Shown here: piece after piece, positions 27,428 through 38,113 of the stretch | How the letters are laid out: every line of letters starts with the position of its first letter | Numbering within the stretch: the stretch's first letter is position 1 | Assembly: GCA_002328495.1 (NCBI GenBank) | Contig: DCUJ01000004.1 | Coordinates: forward strand, 163,570 to 227,569 | Origin: Sulfurospirillum sp. UBA2217 | GTDB lineage: Bacteria > Campylobacterota > Campylobacteria > Campylobacterales > Sulfurospirillaceae | Direction: 5' to 3' | DNA length: 64,000 bases | Program-made: the position numbers and the translations under genes | Notes under the pieces: generated by a model | Told to the model about the DNA's origin: nothing | Databases searched by the model: none | What the model saw: the letters and a program-made list of their open reading frames with translations, nothing else

Positions 27428-28014
27428 TGCAGACAATTTTAGAGATTTTCTCTGCGTCATTTGAAGAAAAAAAATCGACATTTTTAGCCTATCTTTGCCC
27501 GATAAGCACCTTTGAATCTTTACATGTAAGGCTTCAAAATGAACATCCTAAAGCCGCACATATCGTATGGGCAAAGCGTTTTTTTAACGAATACCGCCAA
27601 ATTGTCGAAAACAACTCCGACGATGGCGAGCCAAAAGGCACCTCAGGTCCTCCTGTTTTAAATGTGATGCGTGGAAGTGAACTTGTGGAAGTGGGTATTC
27701 TCATCGTGCGTTATTTTGGAGGTATCAAATTAGGAACGGGTGGGTTGGTCAGGGCGTATGGCAGCAGCGCCAAAGAGGTCATCGCCGCCGCAACCCTGAC
27801 TCCTTTTGTCTTTAAAGAAATCCTTACATGTAAAACGGACTATCCATTGGTTCCACGCTTTGAACACTATACGACACATCATGGCTTACATGTAAAGCAT
27901 CGTGTGTTTGAAAACGACGGTGTGGTGTGGGAGTTAGAGGTGAGCGAAACCCAGAAAAAAGAGTTTTTGGGTTTCGCTTGTGGGTTTGAACGAGAAGGGT
28001 TTAGAGCTCTATAG
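27427..28014 (+). CDS. YigZ/IMPACT-family protein
   Basis: 195 residues with the family signature NSDDGEPKGTSGPPVLNVM and RYFGGIKLGTGGLVRAYG in the N-terminal (UPF0029) domain. Bacterial YigZ function is unclear; eukaryotic IMPACT affects GCN1-dependent stress signalling. Three TTACATGTAA palindromes lie in this one gene (27520, 27824, 27886), the densest cluster in the window, and use both allowed frames (LHVR, LTCK, LHVK). Overlaps the convergent yceI-like gene by 14 bp. Confidence 0.85.
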   Translation: MQTILEIFSASFEEKKSTFLAYLCPISTFESLHVRLQNEHPKAAHIVWAKRFFNEYRQIVENNSDDGEPKGTSGPPVLNVMRGSELVEVGILIVRYFGGIKLGTGGLVRAYGSSAKEVIAAATLTPFVFKEILTCKTDYPLVPRFEHYTTHHGLHVKHRVFENDGVVWELEVSETQKKEFLGFACGFEREGFRAL

Positions 28015-28567
28015 CTTCGACATCAACCACAAGAGTAACCGTTTCATCAACCGTTAATCCACCACCTTCTAAGATTTTGTTCCATGTTAAACCAAAATCT
28101 TTACGGTTGATTTTACCCTCTAACGTAAAGCCAACACGTTGTGCGCCTTTAAAGTCTTTGACAAGACCATGAATCGTAGGTGTTAAAACGATATCTTTGG
28201 TTACGCCGTGAATGGTGAGTTTACCGTGTAGCTTTCCCTCTTTCATGTCTGTCATTGTAAAGTCAATAGTTTTGTACTTTGCAACGTCAAAGAAGTCAGC
28301 ACTTTTGAGATGCTCATCTCGTTTTTCAATACCCGTATCGATGGAAGCAACATCAATTTTGGCAGTAAGTTTGTTGAATACTTTTTTATCAACATCAAAA
28401 TCGATATCGCCACTGTAGTTATGGAAATTGCCTTTGACGTTGGAAATCATCATATGTTTAATGGAAAAACCTACATTGGTGTGTGTGTTGTCGATAACAA
28501 ACTCTTTGGCCTGTGCAAAAGAGAAAACTAACGCGCTAGAAAGTAAAAGTTTAGATAGAAGTTTCAT
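28001..28567 (-). CDS. YceI-family periplasmic protein
   Basis: 188 residues; signal peptide ending SFAQA, then the lipocalin-like YceI barrel: VIDNTHTNVGFSIKHMMISNVKGNF at the start and GFTLEGKINRKDFGLTWN near the end. YceI proteins bind isoprenoid-type lipids. A single-gene unit by the look of it. Confidence 0.88.
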   Translation of the reverse strand: MKLLSKLLLSSALVFSFAQAKEFVIDNTHTNVGFSIKHMMISNVKGNFHNYSGDIDFDVDKKVFNKLTAKIDVASIDTGIEKRDEHLKSADFFDVAKYKTIDFTMTDMKEGKLHGKLTIHGVTKDIVLTPTIHGLVKDFKGAQRVGFTLEGKINRKDFGLTWNKILEGGGLTVDETVTLVVDVEAIEL

Positions 28568-28662
28568 CGTATATCCTTTTTGAAAAATATAAGGAAGTAT
28601 AATACGATAAAACTTATCTTAAATAGGTTTTAAAAAAGTAATGTCTTAAATTAAAGCGTCGA

Positions 28663-29115
28663 TTAAACTAATGTTAAGAGTTGATAGACCCCAGCACTAC
28701 AAATCCCTGCGAGAAGTCCAGCGACGATATCATCGCCGATAACACCCAAGCCTCCTTTAACATTTCGGTCGATTTTACCAATAATAGAGGGTTTCCAAAT
28801 GTCAAAAAGGCGAAAAAACAGAAAACTAAGTCCGATTTGTTGCCACGTGGTTGAGCTTAGGACAAGAGCAAGCCACATACCTATTACTTCATCAATAACG
28901 ATACTTTTATCGTCATGTTCACCACCGTTTTCTTCATAAGCATTGATGTGCTTTATTCCAAGGATGGTCAGTAAAACACTTGCCAAAAAAAGCGTTTCTA
29001 AAGAGAGAAAATTAACAATCATAACACCCAAAACAAGGGCTAACAAAGAGCCCATGGTTCCAGGTGCTTTGGGGGAGAGACCGCTGTAAAAAAAAGTCAA
29101 GAAAAAACGGCGCAT
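28663..29115 (-). CDS. pgpA: Phosphatidylglycerophosphatase A
   Basis: 150 residues with PgpA motifs: FYSGLSPKAPGTMGSLLAL at the N-terminus, DDKSIVIDEVIGMW and GVIGDDIVAGLLAG. Dephosphorylates phosphatidylglycerol phosphate in the inner membrane. The start is 1 bp from the stop of the sat-like gene, in the conserved ispDF-regulator-sat-pgpA order. Confidence 0.9.
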   Translation of the reverse strand: MRRFFLTFFYSGLSPKAPGTMGSLLALVLGVMIVNFLSLETLFLASVLLTILGIKHINAYEENGGEHDDKSIVIDEVIGMWLALVLSSTTWQQIGLSFLFFRLFDIWKPSIIGKIDRNVKGGLGVIGDDIVAGLLAGICSAGVYQLLTLV

Positions 29116-29116
29116 G

Positions 29117-30284
<1,168 letters not shown>

Positions 30285-30307
<23 letters not shown>

Positions 30308-31172
30308 ACTTCTTCCTTTTTTCCCATAAACTTTTGCGTGAAATGCCTAACTTTTTAGAAAGCTCTGTGTCAGGAAATTTATTTTGAAAGTTGCAAATGA
30401 CGTACTTGACATAATCATCCACACATAAAATGTCACCTTGGTCTAAGATTTTACTGTCCGTGGCGATATTGATTTGTGTGATATCGGTCTCCTCATTGGG
30501 GTCGGTACTACAAATGATGGCGCGCTTTCCCTCGATGATGTTATAAACTTTCATCTTTTCACTCTTTTTGAGGTTTTGCATATCGATGATGTATATGAGC
30601 TCATCATTGGGTGTGCGTGTGATTTTCTCAAAAGCGTTGGTGTGAGTGAGTGAGAGAAACGTAAAGGTTTCGTTTTGCGAACTGGCGTAGTTAAACACAA
30701 GGGCATCAGCATGTTTTTGAAAGTTGGTCTTGATCAAAATGGGGAATTTAGATTTTTTATCGATGGGTTCAATATTGGCCGTGGCAAAAAGGTTTTTGAC
30801 ATACTCTTTATAGGTGACATTCTCTTTTTTGAGATGTTTAAAGTCACTTAAATGTTGGAGCTTGCGCATCAATTCTTCAATCATAAAGGGCTTTTGAATG
30901 TAATCGCACGCACCTGCTTTGATAGGATTGGTTACGGTGTCGTTGCTGATGTACGAGATCATCAAAATAATAATCGAAGCACGGTGTTTTTCGATGACAG
31001 GATAAAAGTTTTGACCAGAGATATTGGTTGAGAGCAAAACAGCTTCGTATTTTTCATCCCTAAGTGCATCTTTGATGCTGGTCGCAATTTCACACACATG
31101 TCCTATTTCCATGAGCTTTGAAGCGATACTTTGGGCGAGGTAAATTTCATTTTCAACGATAAGAATCTTCAT
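30285..31172 (-). CDS. Atypical orphan response regulator (HP1021/CemR-like)
   Basis: 295 residues. N-terminal receiver domain in which the phosphoacceptor Asp is replaced (LLSTNIS; Ser48 at that position) and the acidic pair is weakened (VENE), so classical phosphorylation is unlikely. A middle region and a C-terminal Fis-like helix-turn-helix (SKKLGISRKSLWEKRKKYGI) follow. Gene order matches Campylobacter cj1608 (CemR), whose relatives HP1021 and Abu0127 control energy metabolism and bind oriC. Start at 31172 overlaps the ispDF stop by 4 bp. Confidence 0.8.
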
Positions 31173-32293
31173 ACATTTTTCCAATCAAGGTAGTTTAATG
31201 TTGCCGTCGCACTCACTGCGACACCTTCTTTCCGCCCCACAAATCCTAGTTTCTCTGTGGTCGTTGCTTTAACGTTGACGTGATGAGCCCCAAGGCCTAA
31301 TGTTTTGGAAAGTGCAAAACGTATCGCATCTTTCATATGTCCAAGCTTTGGAAATTCTGCCATAATTGTGATATCACAATGCCTAATTTCAAATCCCACA
31401 CGTTCTAAAAATGTGCATACTTCACGAAGCAGTATTTGGGAGTCTATATCTTTATAACGTGCATCGGTGTCGGGGAAAAACTCACCGATATCTCCCGCTC
31501 CCGCAGCACCTAAGAGTGCATCAATGAGGGCATGAATCACAACATCGCCATCCGAATGTGCACGAAATCCTATAGTAGGATGCACTTCGACACCACCTAA
31601 ACGCATGGGTTTTCCCTCTTCATAAGCATGCACATCAAAACCATAACCTATCATGGGGGTTACGCAGGGCGCTTTGAGGCAGGGAATGAGTGGGATATCT
31701 TCTTTACATGTAAGCTTTTTAGCATGAGCATTTCCAAGCACATAATCCACCGTCCCTCCCAAAGCTTTGATGGCACTGCTCTCATCGGTGTACTCCACAT
31801 CTGTTTGCAACGCTTGTTTAAGCAGTGCGGTGGATGAGCATTGTGGTGTTTGGATAAGCTTAACATGGGCTCTATCTATCGTGGCATCTTCGTACGCAAC
31901 GGTATCGACCACGTTTAAAAAGGGAACAACACAGTGGGCTTGAGGCGAGGCGTCTAAAATACGTTTTAACATCGCTTCATCGACACATGGACGCGCACAA
32001 TCACTGATGAGCACATAAGGAGTACTTACATGTAAAAGGGCATTTTTTAAAGAATCTTGGCGTGACAGCCCCCCTTCTACAAAGGTGATAGAATCACTAA
32101 ATTTGCGTGCGTAAGGGAGGTCTTCAGAACTTACTGTGACAATAATTTTCGAAAAAGGGTGAAGCTGTGAGAGGGTGTTAGTACTGTGAAGCCATAATGG
32201 AATATCGCCGATACGGAGCCATTGTTTTTTGGCTTTATGATGAAACCGCGAAGAACTCCCCGCACTAAGCATCACTAAAGTTAAATCGGGCAA
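31169..32293 (-). CDS. ispDF: Bifunctional IspD/IspF of the MEP isoprenoid pathway
   Basis: 374 residues. IspD half (1-205) begins LVMLSAGSSSRF; IspF half begins MIGYGFDVHAYEEGKPMRLG and has AHSDGDVVIHALIDALLGAAG. The fusion makes CDP-methylerythritol and later cyclises it to MEcPP. The fused form is typical of Campylobacterota and some alphaproteobacteria. TTACATGTAA at 31704 (LTCK) and 32026 (LHVS). Confidence 0.94.
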   Translation of the reverse strand: MPDLTLVMLSAGSSSRFHHKAKKQWLRIGDIPLWLHSTNTLSQLHPFSKIIVTVSSEDLPYARKFSDSITFVEGGLSRQDSLKNALLHVSTPYVLISDCARPCVDEAMLKRILDASPQAHCVVPFLNVVDTVAYEDATIDRAHVKLIQTPQCSSTALLKQALQTDVEYTDESSAIKALGGTVDYVLGNAHAKKLTCKEDIPLIPCLKAPCVTPMIGYGFDVHAYEEGKPMRLGGVEVHPTIGFRAHSDGDVVIHALIDALLGAAGAGDIGEFFPDTDARYKDIDSQILLREVCTFLERVGFEIRHCDITIMAEFPKLGHMKDAIRFALSKTLGLGAHHVNVKATTTEKLGFVGRKEGVAVSATATLNYLDWKNV

Positions 32294-32400
32294 ATTTTGT
32301 CCTTTTTCTGAAGTGTTACGATATTATACATTTTGAAAGCTTTTTTTTATCTTTTTTGTGTTAAATTCCGCCATCTATTAAGGAAAAAAGGAAAACGATA

Positions 32401-33525
32401 ATGGTAACCAAAGAAAGTGTTTTAGCAAAACTGAAAGAGGTTAAATACCCTGGTTTTGAGAAAGATATCGTGACATTTGGCTTTGTAAAAGAGGTCGAAG
32501 TTCAAGATGAAAATGTATTTGTGCAGGTTGAAATTGTCTCTTCTGCTAAGGAAGTGGGAGATGAGCTTAAAGGTGCGATTGAGCATGCGATGAAAGCCCT
32601 TGGAGCTAAGCGCGCTGATGTTGTGGTCAAACAGCCAAAACCTCCTGTTGAAAAAAGTAACTCCCAATCGGGTAAAAATATAGCACCGCACGTTAAAAAT
32701 TTTGTGATGGTAAGCTCAGGAAAAGGTGGGGTGGGCAAAACGACAACAACGGTTAATTTAGCGATTGCCTTAGCCAGCCAAGGCAAAAAAGTGGGTTTAC
32801 TTGATGCCGATATTTATGGTCCCAATGTTCCTCGTATGATGGGTGTTGTGGATATGCATCCAGACATCGTAGGACAAAAAGTTAAACCCATCGTTGCTTA
32901 TGGGGTTGAAATGATGAGTATGGGCTCTTTGATGGAGGGAGGTCAGTCGCTTATTTGGAGAGGCTCGATGATTATGAAAGCGATAGAGCAACTCTTACGC
33001 GATATCTTGTGGAGTGATTTGGATGTTCTGTTTATCGACATGCCTCCAGGAACGGGCGATGCACAATTAACACTCGCACAAAGCGTGCCTGTGACCACGG
33101 GTATTTGTGTAACAACCCCTCAACAAGTCGCCCTCGATGATACGGAGCGAAGTTTGGATATGTTCCAAAAATTACACATCCCTATCGCTGGAATTATGGA
33201 AAATATGAGCGGTTTTATCTGCCCTGAAACGAATAAAGAGTACGCCATTTTTGGTAAGGGTACGACACAACCTTTAGCCGATAAGTTTGAAACGATTGTT
33301 ATTGGTCAGATTCCTATTGAGCCAGCGGTTCGTGAGGGTGGCGACGCGGGTAAACCCGTAGTCTTTTTCCACCCAGAGAGTGAAACAGCGAAGCGTTACC
33401 AAGCCTCAGCTTCAAAATTATGGGAAATTGTTGAAAAAATCAATGCAGAGGGCGGTGTCAGCAATGAAGCCATCCAGCCTACCATTGGCGTCAATGGTGG
33501 CACTAGTGCGTGTTCAAGCAAATAA
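32401..33525 (+). CDS. mrp: Mrp/ApbC-type Fe-S cluster carrier ATPase
   Basis: 374 residues: N-terminal DUF59 domain (1-80), then the deviant Walker A SSGKGGVGKTTTTVNLA (about 103-120) and MPPGTGDAQL. It carries Fe-S clusters to apo-proteins. The usual CxxC is not complete: NMSGFICPETNKEY has one Cys, though another pair of Cys is not evident until near the C-terminus (ACSSK). Divergent from ispDF. Confidence 0.88.
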   Translation: MVTKESVLAKLKEVKYPGFEKDIVTFGFVKEVEVQDENVFVQVEIVSSAKEVGDELKGAIEHAMKALGAKRADVVVKQPKPPVEKSNSQSGKNIAPHVKNFVMVSSGKGGVGKTTTTVNLAIALASQGKKVGLLDADIYGPNVPRMMGVVDMHPDIVGQKVKPIVAYGVEMMSMGSLMEGGQSLIWRGSMIMKAIEQLLRDILWSDLDVLFIDMPPGTGDAQLTLAQSVPVTTGICVTTPQQVALDDTERSLDMFQKLHIPIAGIMENMSGFICPETNKEYAIFGKGTTQPLADKFETIVIGQIPIEPAVREGGDAGKPVVFFHPESETAKRYQASASKLWEIVEKINAEGGVSNEAIQPTIGVNGGTSACSSK

Positions 33526-33590
33526 GCCCTAAGTTTAGGGAATACATTTTGTTTACAGACAATTTTTAACGTAACATATAAAGGAAAGCT

Positions 33591-34808
33591 ATGTCATTAC
33601 GAACAACGATAGACGAAGCAGATTTTAAAGCATTGGTCGCAGAGATTGAATCGCAAGAGGGCTACAAAAAACCGATTGGATTTGGCATCGCACGTGTCGA
33701 TAGAGGGCAGCTTAATCCTGAAAAGATTTTGCAAGCCACATTTCCTTTCATCAACTGGAATGAAAATTTTGGCAGTGCCGCTATTTTCATAGGTGCCTTG
33801 CAAGAAAGTGGTGTTGAAGTTGATTTTTCTAGCAGTGAATTTGTCTACGATGTGAAGAAAAAGTTTGTCAAAAATACGATGAATGCGTTTACACCATATC
33901 TTAACCATGCAATGGGTGAAGCCCATAAAAATGTTCAAGTCATAAAGACTTTGGAGTGGATTGCTGAAAATGAAGAGTTTAAAAAGCGTTATCGCATCGT
34001 CTTTTTGTTTGAAGATGACAAACCTTTAAGTCCTGAAGCAGTTTATCTCAAGCTTTATGCGCTCTCTTCTGGTAAGGCGGCTTTACGCTCGTTGAATCTT
34101 ACAGGAGCGTTTAGTGTGCTAGAAAATGTTGCATGGTCGATGGGGCAACCTATTGAACTTGAGTGGCTAAGGGCGCATGAAGTGGAGATGAAACTTTTGG
34201 GTGAATATCCTATCATCGAATCGGTTGATAAGTTTCCACGATTTTTATCGCACATTATTCCCGCAGACAATACCCGCGTTTTGGACAGCTCTAAAGTACG
34301 TATGGGCGCACAACTAGCAGCGGGGACGACCATTATGCCAGGGGCGAGTTATGTGAATTTTAACGCAGGAACTACGGGGGCAGTGATGGTCGAGGGGCGC
34401 ATTAGCTCTTCTGTTGTCGTTGGACGTGGTAGCGATGTTGGTGGTGGAGCTAGTATTTTAGGCGTGCTGAGTGGAACCAACGGCAATCCTGTGAGCATCG
34501 GAGAAAATACCTTGTTGGGTGCCAATTCGGTAACGGGTATTCCTTTGGGAAATGCTTGCATTGTGGACGCAGGTATCGCTATCTTGGAGGGAACAAAAGT
34601 AGGTGTTAGTGCGAGTGAACTCTCAAAAATTATCGAAGCAAATCCAAAAGTTAAACTTAAAAAAGCTGGCAAGGAGGAGATGGTATTCTTTAAAGGCTTG
34701 GAGTTAGCAGGGCTTCATGGGATTCATTTCCGCCAAAACAGTCTGAATGGAATGATTGTTGCGACACGCAGTAAACGAGAGATTAAACTCAACAGTGAAT
34801 TACACTAA
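33591..34808 (+). CDS. dapD: Tetrahydrodipicolinate N-succinyltransferase (long form)
   Basis: 405 residues, longer than E. coli DapD. Left-handed beta-helix repeats occur from about residue 240 (VRMGAQLAAGTTIMPGASYVN, GRISSSVVVGRGSDVGGGAS). Lysine/diaminopimelate pathway. In Campylobacter a DapD of this type lies near mrp. RBS AAAGGAAAG. Confidence 0.85.
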   Translation: MSLRTTIDEADFKALVAEIESQEGYKKPIGFGIARVDRGQLNPEKILQATFPFINWNENFGSAAIFIGALQESGVEVDFSSSEFVYDVKKKFVKNTMNAFTPYLNHAMGEAHKNVQVIKTLEWIAENEEFKKRYRIVFLFEDDKPLSPEAVYLKLYALSSGKAALRSLNLTGAFSVLENVAWSMGQPIELEWLRAHEVEMKLLGEYPIIESVDKFPRFLSHIIPADNTRVLDSSKVRMGAQLAAGTTIMPGASYVNFNAGTTGAVMVEGRISSSVVVGRGSDVGGGASILGVLSGTNGNPVSIGENTLLGANSVTGIPLGNACIVDAGIAILEGTKVGVSASELSKIIEANPKVKLKKAGKEEMVFFKGLELAGLHGIHFRQNSLNGMIVATRSKREIKLNSELH

Positions 34809-34815
34809 AGACGTC

Positions 34816-34841
34816 AAGAGGTGGGTTTTAGCCTACCTCTT
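34816..34841. terminator. Bidirectional terminator after dapD
   Basis: Stem AAGAGGTGGG / CCTACCTCTT (10 bp, one G-T pair) with a TTTTAG loop, between the convergent dapD and 34833 genes; the stop codon of the latter is inside it. No long T-run on either side. Confidence 0.55.
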
Positions 34842-35048
34842 CATAATGGCGTAATTAAATGCTTCTGCCCATGTGAGTGACACTTTATCATAAGTTTTTT
34901 GTGCCACAGCGTTGTCTTTTAAAAACCAATTACCACAAGTTGAACATCTTGAAGTGTATTTTTCCAATTCGGAAAGTCCCATGTTTTTGACTTGATTAAA
35001 CCTTTGTTTGCATTCAGCGATAGAACACTTAAGTCCTGCTTCTCCCAT
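34833..35048 (-). CDS. Small Cys-rich protein, unknown
   Basis: 71 residues, no membrane helix. Cysteines at CSIAEC (positions 8, 13) and CSTCGNW (about 35-38) could form a zinc ribbon. I do not recognise the family. ATG start; the gene sits between dapD (convergent) and a diguanylate cyclase. Confidence 0.55.
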   Translation of the reverse strand: MGEAGLKCSIAECKQRFNQVKNMGLSELEKYTSRCSTCGNWFLKDNAVAQKTYDKVSLTWAEAFNYAIMKR

Positions 35049-35084
35049 GCTTAATCCTTTTTATTTTTCGTCATTATACTCCAA

Positions 35085-36302
35085 CTAAACAGAAATAACG
35101 CAGTTTCTTCCACTCTCTTTAGCTCTATACAGTGCCTCATCTGCACTTTTTAAAATCTCATGCGGTGTTTTTCCTTTACGAGCACTGGCTAAACCGATAC
35201 TGACTGAGAGTTTTACTTGCTTTGTGGAGGGTGTTTTTTGCTCTTTTTTGGGTGTTTTGCTTGTTCGATCATTGGAGCGAATGATAAAACCTCGTTTGGC
35301 TATTTTTTCACGAATCTCTTCGAGGGCTAAAATACAAGTTTCGTGTTTGGAGGTATGAAACAAAATGGTAAATTCCTCGCCTCCGTAACGGTAGACTTTG
35401 CCTTTGTTCTTGACTTCTAGTAGGGTTGTTGCAATGAGTTTTAAGACATCATCCCCAATATCGTGTCCATAGGTGTCGTTAAATTTTTTAAAATGGTCAA
35501 TATCCACCATCGCAAGATGATAGCGTGAGCCTAAGCGCAAAAAAGCCTCTTCCAAAGCACGCCGTCCAAGAATGCCTGTGAGGGTGTCGATGTACGCCAT
35601 GCGGTAAGCATCATGTGCAAGGGCAGCCATCGCGATGAGCGATGTGGTTAAAGCAAAGAGGACAAAGCTGTTTTTATCGTGCAAAAAAAGCAGAGGGATG
35701 AGTTGTGCTATAAGCATCCAAAAGGGAGCCTTTTGACTTTGAACGCTAAATAAGCGGGAGATTCCAAATACAAACAAGAGGGCAATAGCGCTGATAATAA
35801 GCGCAAAATCTCCCGAATTGCTTATGCCACTGATGCGTGGATGTAAAATGGGATGATTGAGTGCAACGAGCATTTCTGGGGAGAAATATTTGAGTGCACC
35901 ATAACTTCCTACGAGAAAGAAAATGCCTAAAAGTGTGCGTACAAGTCCAAAAGGGCTGAAAAGCCCTCGCTCTTTTAGCGCATAAATAACCAAATACCCA
36001 ATCGCAGTACTCAAAGGTGCTATGTGCCAAAAAGCAGTCACACTGAGCTTTTCAAATAAGCTGGTTGGGAAGGCTAACGAGAGACAAAAGAAGAGGGGAA
36101 AGAGCAATAAGACAAAGAGTTTGCTTTTGTTAAAATAGACACTAAGCCCTAAGGCAATGAGTAAAAAAACAAAGGTGCTTTGCCAGATAAAGTAATAGCT
36201 ATATGAGGGTAAAAGGGAAAAATGAAACAGTGTCAAAGCAAAGACAATGAGCCCTACGCATAAGGTGTGAAAGGAGGAGAATTTTTCTAACATAAGGTTC
36301 AT
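35085..36302 (-). CDS. Membrane diguanylate cyclase (GGDEF)
   Basis: About 405 residues: ten or so membrane helices (to about 225), then a GGDEF domain with RYGGEEFTILF and the metal-site start MVDIDHFKKFNDTYGHDIGDDVL. An extra lysine-rich segment (about RSNDRTSKTPKKEQKTPSTK) sits between the active site and KLSVSIGLA; such inserts are unusual here. No RxxD inhibitory site is seen five residues before the motif. Makes c-di-GMP. I start at 36302; the longer form overlaps the ThiF-like gene. Confidence 0.85.
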   Translation of the reverse strand: MNLMLEKFSSFHTLCVGLIVFALTLFHFSLLPSYSYYFIWQSTFVFLLIALGLSVYFNKSKLFVLLLFPLFFCLSLAFPTSLFEKLSVTAFWHIAPLSTAIGYLVIYALKERGLFSPFGLVRTLLGIFFLVGSYGALKYFSPEMLVALNHPILHPRISGISNSGDFALIISAIALLFVFGISRLFSVQSQKAPFWMLIAQLIPLLFLHDKNSFVLFALTTSLIAMAALAHDAYRMAYIDTLTGILGRRALEEAFLRLGSRYHLAMVDIDHFKKFNDTYGHDIGDDVLKLIATTLLEVKNKGKVYRYGGEEFTILFHTSKHETCILALEEIREKIAKRGFIIRSNDRTSKTPKKEQKTPSTKQVKLSVSIGLASARKGKTPHEILKSADEALYRAKESGRNCVISV

Positions 36303-36324
36303 TTTATATCCATTTTTAGCACCA

Positions 36325-37110
36325 TTATAGCAAGGTGAGTTCATATTCTAATAAATCGGCGAAGAGAGGTGTTTCTAAATGCTTCCAACCCAAAAGAAGT
36401 TTAATTACCTCTGCACTTTGAATGGATGCTGCAAAACAAGCGGTAAATGAGGGATTTCCCAAAAAGATCTCTGCCCCTTTTCCTTCTTGTGAGTAGAGGT
36501 GCTCCAAGGTATCACAGGTTGAAAACTGAGCATAGTGCCCCGCGATTGCTCCATGGACAAAGGGTTTATGATGTTCTTTGCACCACGATGCAAGATGGCA
36601 TTTTAAAGAAGGCTCATCGAGCGCATCCACCACCACATCAACGTCATCTAAAAGATTTACATGTAAAGAAAAATCGAAAAAAACTTCAAAAGCATCTACA
36701 TGTAAAGCGGGATTAATCGCTTCAAGTGCGGCTTTGACCACACGTGCTTTTGGCTCTCCTAAGGTTTGAATGGTTGAAAAATTTTGTCGGTTGAGGTTAT
36801 GCTCTTCAAAGACATCCCCATCCATTAAAATAAGGTGCCCAACCCCAATGCGACACAGCATTTCGCTCACAAATCCCCCCAAGCCTCCACAGCCAACGAT
36901 GAGTACTTTGGCATTGAACAGTGTGTATTGATTTTCCACTGAAAGGGTTTTTTGATTGCGTTTATACCGTAAGGGCGTTATGCCATGCTTTAGAGCCTTC
37001 TCTTCCACCGCTCTAAAGCTACATGTAAAACGCTCCATTGCTTCAAAATGCGCCCGAAGGGGCAAAAAACCATCCAAAGAATGGTGGCGTAAAAAGCTTA
37101 AAAGTTCCAT
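36325..37110 (-). CDS. ThiF/MoeB-like E1-type adenylyltransferase
   Basis: 261 residues. Rossmann ATP site VLIVGCGGLGGFVSEMLCRIGVGHLILMDGD and the R-finger NLNRQNF. The paired CxxC zinc site of classical ThiF/MoeB is absent. Family members adenylate the C-terminus of ubiquitin-like sulphur carriers. A divergent ubiquitin-like gene begins 42 bp away, which makes a pair plausible. Two palindrome copies lie within 50 bp (36657 perfect; 36696 one mismatch). Confidence 0.82.
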   Translation of the reverse strand: MELLSFLRHHSLDGFLPLRAHFEAMERFTCSFRAVEEKALKHGITPLRYKRNQKTLSVENQYTLFNAKVLIVGCGGLGGFVSEMLCRIGVGHLILMDGDVFEEHNLNRQNFSTIQTLGEPKARVVKAALEAINPALHVDAFEVFFDFSLHVNLLDDVDVVVDALDEPSLKCHLASWCKEHHKPFVHGAIAGHYAQFSTCDTLEHLYSQEGKGAEIFLGNPSFTACFAASIQSAEVIKLLLGWKHLETPLFADLLEYELTLL

Positions 37111-37151
37111 CGTTCCCCACGTTTTTGGTATAATTTTTCAAAGGATTTGCA

Positions 37152-37430
37152 ATGACCATTATACTCAATGCTTTCTCATTTTTACGTGAACATTTACGCG
37201 AGAAAGGGCTATCGTACTTCAATGCGGCGGTAGAATTACCAGAAGATATCTGTATTGAAGCTGCTATTATTCATCTTGGACTTGAGCACGCACCCATCGA
37301 AGCGGTCTTTGTTAACCATAAAGTCGTTCCCAAAAGCACCTGTTTACACGAAGGTGATCGCGTCGCGTTCGTGCCACCTGGAACTCCAGGGTCATATCGA
37401 TTGATGCTAGGCATGAAGCAAAAGGTTTAA
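37152..37430 (+). CDS. MoaD/ThiS-like (ubiquitin-fold) protein without GG tail
   Basis: 92 residues with a beta-grasp pattern; end reads VAFVPPGTPGSYRLMLGMKQ and lacks the Gly-Gly that sulphur carriers need for adenylation. So it may be a ligand or scaffold relative, or the family uses another chemistry. Good AAGGA before ATG. Divergent from a ThiF-like gene, convergent with an FmdE-like gene. Confidence 0.72.
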   Translation: MTIILNAFSFLREHLREKGLSYFNAAVELPEDICIEAAIIHLGLEHAPIEAVFVNHKVVPKSTCLHEGDRVAFVPPGTPGSYRLMLGMKQKV

Positions 37431-38026
37431 AGCATTTTTACATGGATGACCTTTGAAGCATCTACCAAAATCCTCTGAACCCTTTCTTGCCAAAGCACGC
37501 CAAACTCTTTTTGCTCCTCCTTGGTTGCTACGCCACTTAAAACTTTTTGCATCAATGGTTGCATGTTGGGGTGAGGTATGATAGAGGATGCATCGTAGTT
37601 TAGTTCGACCATGCTATTGGTATCAAGACGTTTTAGTTGGAGAAATCCTTGCATGGGTACGTCAAAATGCATCAAACCATGACGGGCAAAAGAGTTACCA
37701 AGACCTTTAAAACCACTCACGTCGGTGGCTCCTGTGATGTGCGAAAGAATCTGACTGGTAACACCTGTTACGCCTACATGTAATGCTTCTTTAAAAGAAA
37801 CGTCTATCTCTCCTCGAAGAGCTGAAGTGTTTGGGTAGAGCTTTTTAAGTCCAACGTATGCCATCAAATATGCACCTGCTACGGTCGGACAACTGTGACC
37901 TGAAGCTTTGATGATGTCGGTATAGCTTAGGGTGTACTCACCGTTTTCAAAAACACCTAAGAGTTTTGCTAAGGGGTCTTTGAGTGCAATGGAAGGGAGG
38001 GTGTCAAAAAAGTGGGGGTATGCCAT
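37427..38026 (-). CDS. FmdE-family protein
   Basis: 199 residues. The start resembles the FmdE domain: ASGHSCPTVAGAYLMAYVGLKKLY, with a His-Ser-Cys site likely to bind metal. FmdE was named as subunit E of Mo/W formylmethanofuran dehydrogenase, but stand-alone forms occur widely in Mo users and have unknown roles. Overlaps the MoaD-like gene by 4 bp, tail to tail. Confidence 0.75.
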   Translation of the reverse strand: MAYPHFFDTLPSIALKDPLAKLLGVFENGEYTLSYTDIIKASGHSCPTVAGAYLMAYVGLKKLYPNTSALRGEIDVSFKEALHVGVTGVTSQILSHITGATDVSGFKGLGNSFARHGLMHFDVPMQGFLQLKRLDTNSMVELNYDASSIIPHPNMQPLMQKVLSGVATKEEQKEFGVLWQERVQRILVDASKVIHVKML

Positions 38027-38113
38027 ACGCGCTCCTTAAGTTTGAAAAAGCGCAGTGTAGCATAGAAACAAGAGGGATGCCTTGATGCAAAACAAGCTCT
38101 ACGTTTTGTGAGA

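Noticed and set aside
33527..33540. CCCTAAGTTTAGGG after mrp as a terminator
   Set aside because: Loop would be too small for a full stem and there is no clean T-run; possible weak hairpin only.
36300..36344. Upstream start for the diguanylate cyclase
   Set aside because: Adds residues that are not membrane-like and overlaps the ThiF-like gene; the ATG at 36302 gives the expected first helix soon after.
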